Shown: positions 59,204-64,000 of the stretch, piece after piece
Layout of the letters: every line of letters begins with the position of its first letter
Numbering within the stretch: position 1 is the stretch's first letter
NCBI RefSeq assembly: GCF_900110735.1
Contig: NZ_FOET01000009.1
Span: forward strand, 152,747 to 216,746
Length of the DNA stretch: 64,000 nt
Direction: 5' to 3'
Origin: Streptomyces radiopugnans
Lineage (GTDB): Bacteria; Actinomycetota; Actinomycetes; Streptomycetales; Streptomycetaceae
The notes under the pieces: model-generated
What the model was told of the DNA's origin: nothing
Database searches by the model: none
The model's input: the letters and a program-made list of their open reading frames with translations, nothing else
Program-made: the position numbers and the translations under genes

Positions 59204-61612
59204 GTGGACGAGTACTCGGGTCGGCTGCTGGCCGAGCGGTACCGCTTGCCGCGTCCGCCTTCCGACGAGTACGAGCTGGTGGAGTCCCGCGCGTACGACA
59301 CCGCCAGCGGGCAGGAGGTGCTGGTCCGCCAGGTGCCGCTGCCCGAGGTCGTCGAGGCCGAGTTCGTCGGCGGGGACGGCTACGGGCACGACCGCACCGG
59401 CCGCGCCACGCGGCGCCCGGCCGATCCCGCCGTGCGGCGCGCGGTGGAGGCTGCGCTGGCCGCCTCCCGGATACCCGACCACCCGCGGCTCGACCAGGTC
59501 TTCGACGTCTTCGCCGAGGGCGACGGGCTGTGGATCGTCAGCGAACTGGTCGCGGCCCGGCCGCTGGCCGCCGTGCTCGCCGAGCGCCCGCTGAGCCCCC
59601 ACCGGGCGGCCGAACTGGCCGCCGACCTGCTCACCGCCCTGCGCGCGGTCCACGCGCACGGCTGGGTCCACCGCAACATCACCCCCCGCACCGTCCTCGT
59701 CTGCGACGACGGCCGCGCCGTGCTCACCGGGCTGGCCGCCGGCGCGGCGGAGGAGGCGCTGTGCGGGTACGACCCCCTCCCGGCACCGCCGAGCGTGCTG
59801 CCGCGCGGCCACGTGGAGGGCTCTGCCGACGTGCGTGCGGACGGGCATGCGGACGGCCGCGCGGACGACGCGTCCGCGACCCGGCGGGGCGAGGACGGCG
59901 GCGTCCCCGGGCTGCCGCCCGGCTACCGGGGGGCGGACCAGGGTCCGGCGGCGGGCGGTGTGCCCCGCCAACTGGCCGGTCCCGGCGCCGACGAGGGCCA
60001 GGGGGCGGGGGAGTACGAGGCGCACGGCCACTACGCGCCCCACGACCGCGGCGGGCAGCCCGGGCAGGGCGGCCCGGCCGCCGAACGCGCCGCGCGCAGC
60101 GGCGCCATCGCCGCGTACCGGGCCGGGACGCGCGCCGCCGCCGCGCGGGCCGAGGTCGAGGCGCGCAGGGACGAGGCCGGCCGGCAGGCCGGTGACCTGC
60201 GCCCGGTCGCCCCCGGCGCCTCGCACCCGTACGGCGGTGAGCCGTACGGCGGGCAGAGGCCGCCCGCGCGGAGCTGGGGCGAGGAGGACGGCGACCGCTA
60301 CCGCGGTCCCACCACCGCGCTCGCCGCCGAACGCGCCCGCCAGAGCAGGATGGCGATCGTCGGCGCCGTCACCGAGCGCTGGGCCCCCGAGCAGGCCGGG
60401 CCCGTCTACGAGAACTGGCGGCTGGCCCCGCCGGTCGGCCCGGCGGCCGATCTGTGGGGTCTGGGCGCGCTGCTGTTCCGGGCCGTCCAGGGGCACGCGC
60501 CCTACCCCGAGGAGTCGGTGGCCGAGCTGGTGCAGATGGTGTGCGCCGAGCCGCCCGCGTTCGCCGAGGAGTGCGGTGCGCTGCGGCCCGTCGTGGAGTC
60601 GCTGCTGCGCCAGGACCCGACCGAGCGGCCGGACTTCGAGGAACTGGGCGGCTGGCTGCGCTCCCTGGTCCGCTCCGCGCCCGAGCCCGAGGTCGGGCTG
60701 CACACGGTCACCGCGCCGCTCTCGCTGGAGGCCGGCCGGCCCGCCGACCCCAGGCGGCTGCCGATCATAAGGCGCCGGGGCGAGCTGGTGCGCAGGAAGC
60801 GGGCGGAGCGTTCCCCGGTGGCCACCCACGCCCGGCACCGGCGCGCCCGGAAGCAGAGGTCTCCGCGCCGGCTGGGCGTGGTGCTGGTCGGGCTGATACT
60901 CCTGCTGCTGACCGGGACGCTGGTGTACGCCGCCGTGTACATGCCCGAGGGCGGCTCGGGCTCGTCCGGCAACAGCGCCGACCAGCGGCCCGGCAGCGTG
61001 GGCGCGCAGCCGGAGCGGCCGCAGGAGGAGCGGCAGCGGGAGGGAGCCCCGCGGGAGGAGGCCCCGCCGTCGCAGGGGCCCGAGGGCGGCGAGTCCGGCG
61101 GGTCCGGGGCCTCGGAGGCGCCCGGCAGCGAGCGGCCCCAGGCCGGCGATCCGGTGGAGGGGCTCGACGGCTACGTCCTGCACAAGGACGCGGCCGACTT
61201 CCAGATCGCGCTTCCCGAGGACGCTCGGCGGGCGGGGCCGGACGGCCGGGGGCGGACGGTCTTCACACACGGGGACCTCGAGATCGTCGTGGTGCCCGGC
61301 CGGGACACCACCGAGAAGTACGGCTCGGACGCGATGGCGTACCTCACCGACGACCAGCGGGAGCTGGACGCCTACCGCGCCGCGGACTGGGCGACCAACT
61401 CCGGGATGCGGCGGATACAGGTGGGCCGGACGGTGATGGCCGAGGGCCGGTTCAGCTGGCGCGAGGGCGCGGACAGCACCTACATGTGCGACCGGGCGGT
61501 CATCGTCGACGGCCGCTACCACTCGGTGCTGGTCAGGGGGCCGGAGAGCCGGAAGGACGACATCGACCGCGTCTTCGACGCGATCGCCGACACCTACCGC
61601 GCCACCGGCTGA
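59204..61612 (+). CDS. Receptor-type pseudokinase
   Basis: This predicts 802 residues, with GTG start. The N-terminal half resembles a kinase but has lost its active site: no GxGxxG loop is visible, the VAVK lysine region reads EVLVRQV, HRD is HRN (N158) and the following Lys and Asn are replaced (HRNITPRTV), and DFG is TGL. A long Gly/Arg-rich insert (about residues 195-370) splits the lobe. A membrane helix lies at about 555-577, then an extracellular domain with DFQIALPEDARRAG, related to that of the preceding kinase. Likely a signalling partner of that kinase. Confidence 0.85.
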   Translation: MDEYSGRLLAERYRLPRPPSDEYELVESRAYDTASGQEVLVRQVPLPEVVEAEFVGGDGYGHDRTGRATRRPADPAVRRAVEAALAASRIPDHPRLDQVFDVFAEGDGLWIVSELVAARPLAAVLAERPLSPHRAAELAADLLTALRAVHAHGWVHRNITPRTVLVCDDGRAVLTGLAAGAAEEALCGYDPLPAPPSVLPRGHVEGSADVRADGHADGRADDASATRRGEDGGVPGLPPGYRGADQGPAAGGVPRQLAGPGADEGQGAGEYEAHGHYAPHDRGGQPGQGGPAAERAARSGAIAAYRAGTRAAAARAEVEARRDEAGRQAGDLRPVAPGASHPYGGEPYGGQRPPARSWGEEDGDRYRGPTTALAAERARQSRMAIVGAVTERWAPEQAGPVYENWRLAPPVGPAADLWGLGALLFRAVQGHAPYPEESVAELVQMVCAEPPAFAEECGALRPVVESLLRQDPTERPDFEELGGWLRSLVRSAPEPEVGLHTVTAPLSLEAGRPADPRRLPIIRRRGELVRRKRAERSPVATHARHRRARKQRSPRRLGVVLVGLILLLLTGTLVYAAVYMPEGGSGSSGNSADQRPGSVGAQPERPQEERQREGAPREEAPPSQGPEGGESGGSGASEAPGSERPQAGDPVEGLDGYVLHKDAADFQIALPEDARRAGPDGRGRTVFTHGDLEIVVVPGRDTTEKYGSDAMAYLTDDQRELDAYRAADWATNSGMRRIQVGRTVMAEGRFSWREGADSTYMCDRAVIVDGRYHSVLVRGPESRKDDIDRVFDAIADTYRATG

Positions 61613-61756
61613 GGCCGCGCCCGGCCCGGACGTCCCAGAAGCTGCCCGCCGTTCCCCGGGCCGCCGTCCGCATGCGCGTACGATCTGTGCCAGTGATCGC
61701 TGGCGGATTCCGTGAAAAGTGGTTACCGACGGGTACACAGCAGGTTTCCCACGCCG

Positions 61757-61762
61757 TACCCT
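61757..61762 (+). promoter_or_regulatory. Putative -10 box, leaderless dehydrogenase mRNA
   Basis: TACCCT ends 7 bases before the ATG at 61770, with no ribosome-binding site between. This suggests a leaderless transcript. The -35 is poor. Confidence 0.4.
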
Positions 61763-61769
61763 CCCCGGT

Positions 61770-63467
61770 ATGACGGATTCGCCAGGTACCGCCGCCACCA
61801 GGGCGGCGCAGACGACGGGCACCGGCCCCGACGCTCCCGCAGCCCCCACGGCCCCCGCAGCCCCTGCGGCTCCCACGACGGTCGGCGGCAACCCGGTCGC
61901 CACCGCCCCCGCCGACGCCCGCACCGCCGCCGACGTGGTGACCGGCGAGCTGGTCGCCCGGCTGACCCGGGGCCTGGCGGGCAGCGGCCGCACCGCGTGC
62001 CACACCCCCTTCACCGGGGAGAAGCTGGCCGACCTGCCCGAGTCCACCCCCGCGGACGTCGCCGAGGCCTACGCCCGGGCCCGCGAGGCGCAGCGGACGT
62101 GGGCGGCACGGCCGGTGCGCGAACGCGCCGCCGTGCTGCTGCGCTTCCACGACCTGCTGCTCGCCCGCCAGTCGGAGGTGCTGGACCTGGTCCAGCTGGA
62201 GACCGGCAAGGCGCGGCTGCACGCCCACGAGGAGGTGCAGGCGGTCGCCGTCGCCGCCCGCCACTACGGCCGCAAGGCCCCGGCGTACCTGCGCCCCGCG
62301 AACCACACCGGCGCCATCCCGGTCCTCACCCGGGTGCGGGAGCTGCGCCACCCCAAGGGCGTGGTCGGACAGATCGCCCCGTGGAACTACCCGCTGGAGC
62401 TGTCGGTCGGCGACGCGCTGCCCGCCTTCGCCGCGGGCAACGCCGTCGTCATGAAGCCCGACACCGAGACCGCGCTTACCGCCCTGTGGGCGCGCGACCT
62501 GCTGATCGAGGCCGGACTGCCCGCCGACGTCTGGCAGGTCGTGATCGGTGAGGGTCCGGTCGTCGGCCCGGCCGTCGTCGACCACGCCGACTACGTCTCC
62601 TTCACCGGCTCCACCCGCACCGGCCGCGAGGTCGCCCAGCGGGCGGCGTTCCGCCTGGTGGGGGCCTCGCTGGAGCTGGGCGGCAAGAACGCCATGCTGG
62701 TGCTGGAGGACGCCGACCTCGACAGGGCGGCCGAGGGCGCGGTGCGCGCCGCGTTCTCCTCGGCCGGGCAGCTGTGCATCTCCATCGAGCGGCTCTACGT
62801 CCACGCCTCGGTCGCCGACGCCTTCCTGGAACGGTTCACCGCCCGCACCGGGGCGCTGCGCCTGGGCTCGGCCCTGGCCTACGGCGCCGACATGGGATCG
62901 CTCGTCTCGCGGCGGCAGCTCGAGAACGTGGTGCGGCACGTGGACGACGCCGTCGCCAAGGGCGCGAAGGTCCTGACCGGCGGCAGAGCGCGCCCCGACG
63001 TCGGCCCGCTGTTCTACGAGCCGACCGTCCTGGAGGGCGTCACCGCCCCCATGGCCGTCTGCGGCGAGGAGACCTTCGGCCCCGTCGTCTCCGTCTACCG
63101 CTTCACCGACGAGGACGAGGCGGTCGCGCTGGCCAACGCCACCCCCTACGGCCTCAACTCCAGCGTCTGGACGAAGAACGCCCGCCGGGGCCGCGAGATC
63201 GCCGCCCGGCTGCGCACCGGCACGGTGAACGTCAACGAGGGCTACGCCGCCGCGTACGGCAGCGTCCAGTCGCCGATGGGCGGCATGGGCGACTCCGGGC
63301 TGGGCCGCCGGCACGGCTCGGAGGGCATCCTCAAGTACACCGAGGCGCAGACCGTCGCCACCCAGCGGCTGCTGCCCATGGCCCCGTCGCTCGGCATGGA
63401 CGACGCGAGGTACGCGGCCTTCATGAGCGCCTCCCTGCGCGCGATGAAGGCCTTCCGCTTCCGCTGA
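61770..63467 (+). CDS. gabD: Succinate-semialdehyde dehydrogenase, NADP-type
   Basis: This predicts a 565-residue aldehyde dehydrogenase. Catalytic E302 is in LELGGKNAML and nucleophile C336 in SSAGQLCISIERL; the NADP region is QIAPWNYPLEL and VVMKPDTET. Sequence resembles the GabD2-type succinate-semialdehyde dehydrogenases of actinobacteria, which feed the GABA/2-oxoglutarate shunt into the TCA cycle. The first 55 residues are an Ala/Pro/Thr-rich extension with AAPTAPAAPAAPTT, unusual for the family. The oxidoreductase gene downstream starts 96 bp later. Confidence 0.9.
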   Translation: MTDSPGTAATRAAQTTGTGPDAPAAPTAPAAPAAPTTVGGNPVATAPADARTAADVVTGELVARLTRGLAGSGRTACHTPFTGEKLADLPESTPADVAEAYARAREAQRTWAARPVRERAAVLLRFHDLLLARQSEVLDLVQLETGKARLHAHEEVQAVAVAARHYGRKAPAYLRPANHTGAIPVLTRVRELRHPKGVVGQIAPWNYPLELSVGDALPAFAAGNAVVMKPDTETALTALWARDLLIEAGLPADVWQVVIGEGPVVGPAVVDHADYVSFTGSTRTGREVAQRAAFRLVGASLELGGKNAMLVLEDADLDRAAEGAVRAAFSSAGQLCISIERLYVHASVADAFLERFTARTGALRLGSALAYGADMGSLVSRRQLENVVRHVDDAVAKGAKVLTGGRARPDVGPLFYEPTVLEGVTAPMAVCGEETFGPVVSVYRFTDEDEAVALANATPYGLNSSVWTKNARRGREIAARLRTGTVNVNEGYAAAYGSVQSPMGGMGDSGLGRRHGSEGILKYTEAQTVATQRLLPMAPSLGMDDARYAAFMSASLRAMKAFRFR

Positions 63468-63563
63468 CGCCCCTCCCTCCCGTTCGTCCGTCCGTCCGCA
63501 CCCGTCCCCACCACCCCCTTCCGCCTCCTTCCCCGGAACCGATACGCACCACCGGAGGTCCCC

Positions 63564-64000
63564 GTGTCCCGACCGCAGGACGAAGCAGCACAGCAGCCGT
63601 CCGGCCCGCCGCGGCCGTACGGCTACGACTACGACGTGATCGTGGTCGGTTCCGGCTTCGGCGGTTCGGTGGCCGCGCTGCGGCTGACCGAGAAGGGCTA
63701 CCGGGTCGGGGTGCTGGAGGCGGGGCGGCGCTTCACCCGCCAGACGCTGCCGAAGAACTCCTGGGACCTGCGGAACTACCTGTGGGCCCCGGCGCTGGGC
63801 CTGTACGGCATCCAGCGCATCCACCTGATGGACAAGGTGATGATCCTGGCCGGCGCGGGGGTGGGCGGCGGTTCGCTGAACTACGCCAACACCCTCTACG
63901 TGCCGCCGCCGGCCTTCTTCACCGACCGCCAGTGGGGCCGCATCACCGACTGGCAGGAGGAGCTGAAGCCGTACTACGACCAGGCGAAGCGGATGCTGGG
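63564..64000 (+). CDS. GMC/cholesterol-oxidase-like FAD oxidoreductase, 3' end missing
   Basis: The gene starts at GTG 63564 after a CGGAGG site and runs off the window; 145 codons are visible. The FAD-binding motif VIVVGSGFGGSVAALRL is at about residues 30-46, and GVLEAGRR follows. AGAGVGGGSLNYANTL (about residues 94-109) is typical of the GMC/cholesterol-oxidase group. Substrate cannot be judged from the fragment. It probably forms a unit with the upstream dehydrogenase gene. Confidence 0.85.
   Translation, partial: MSRPQDEAAQQPSGPPRPYGYDYDVIVVGSGFGGSVAALRLTEKGYRVGVLEAGRRFTRQTLPKNSWDLRNYLWAPALGLYGIQRIHLMDKVMILAGAGVGGGSLNYANTLYVPPPAFFTDRQWGRITDWQEELKPYYDQAKRML

Overview
The window is a 64-kb piece of chromosome from a Streptomyces or very close relative. 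Base composition is very G+C rich, GTG starts and translationally coupled stop/start overlaps are frequent, and the gene order is the conserved Streptomyces core: S10-spc-alpha ribosomal block, glmM/glmS/alr, the t6A genes, groES-groEL1, whiD/bldM, guaB/guaB3. WhiD, BldM and a ShbA-type sigma factor are developmental regulators typical of streptomycetes. I saw no insertion sequence, prophage, CRISPR array, tRNA or rRNA gene. This is core genome, and most of the interest lies in regulatory DNA and in enzyme-like proteins that have lost catalytic residues.

Layout. 1-2306: a 5'-truncated membrane protein built from DUF3592-like repeats, coupled to a PH-like membrane protein. 2307-12610: a long untranslated leader, then the S10 and spc ribosomal operons (rpsJ to rplO), with a hairpin-rich junction between rpsQ and rplN. 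12626-16305: terminator, secY-adk, map and infA. 16365-21092: alpha operon (rpmJ, rpsM, rpsK, rpsD, rpoA, rplQ) and truA. 21195-24843: a K15-type DD-peptidase, a Pro-rich single-pass membrane protein and an ABC-F ATPase. 25095-26081: rplM-rpsI behind a clear promoter and closed by a very strong terminator.

26328-34601 holds amino-sugar, cofactor and wall-precursor genes: glmM, coaA, glmS, acpS, the NAD(P)HX repair enzyme and alr. 34609-41468 holds an alpha/beta hydrolase, the t6A tRNA-modification genes tsaE, tsaB and tsaD with rimI, a degenerate L,D-transpeptidase-like protein and several small proteins. 41534-43325 holds a methyltransferase and a Uma2-type nuclease on the minus strand. 43584-45628 is groES-groEL1 under two CIRCE operators. 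45797-48304 holds SDR, MOSC and LysR genes. 48392-50715 is a developmental hub: whiD and bldM diverge from an AT-rich control region with an exact sigma-BldN promoter, followed by a ShbA/SigD-type sigma gene. 50862-53583 is guaB plus guaB3. The right end carries a nucleotide-sugar-dehydrogenase-like gene, glpD, a receptor kinase followed by a pseudokinase, a succinate-semialdehyde dehydrogenase and the start of a GMC-type oxidoreductase.

Functional themes: translation and secretion dominate the left third. Wall-precursor supply (GlmS, GlmM, Alr, DD-peptidase) and translation fidelity (TsaB/D/E, RimI) dominate the middle. Stress, development and purine supply dominate the right third.
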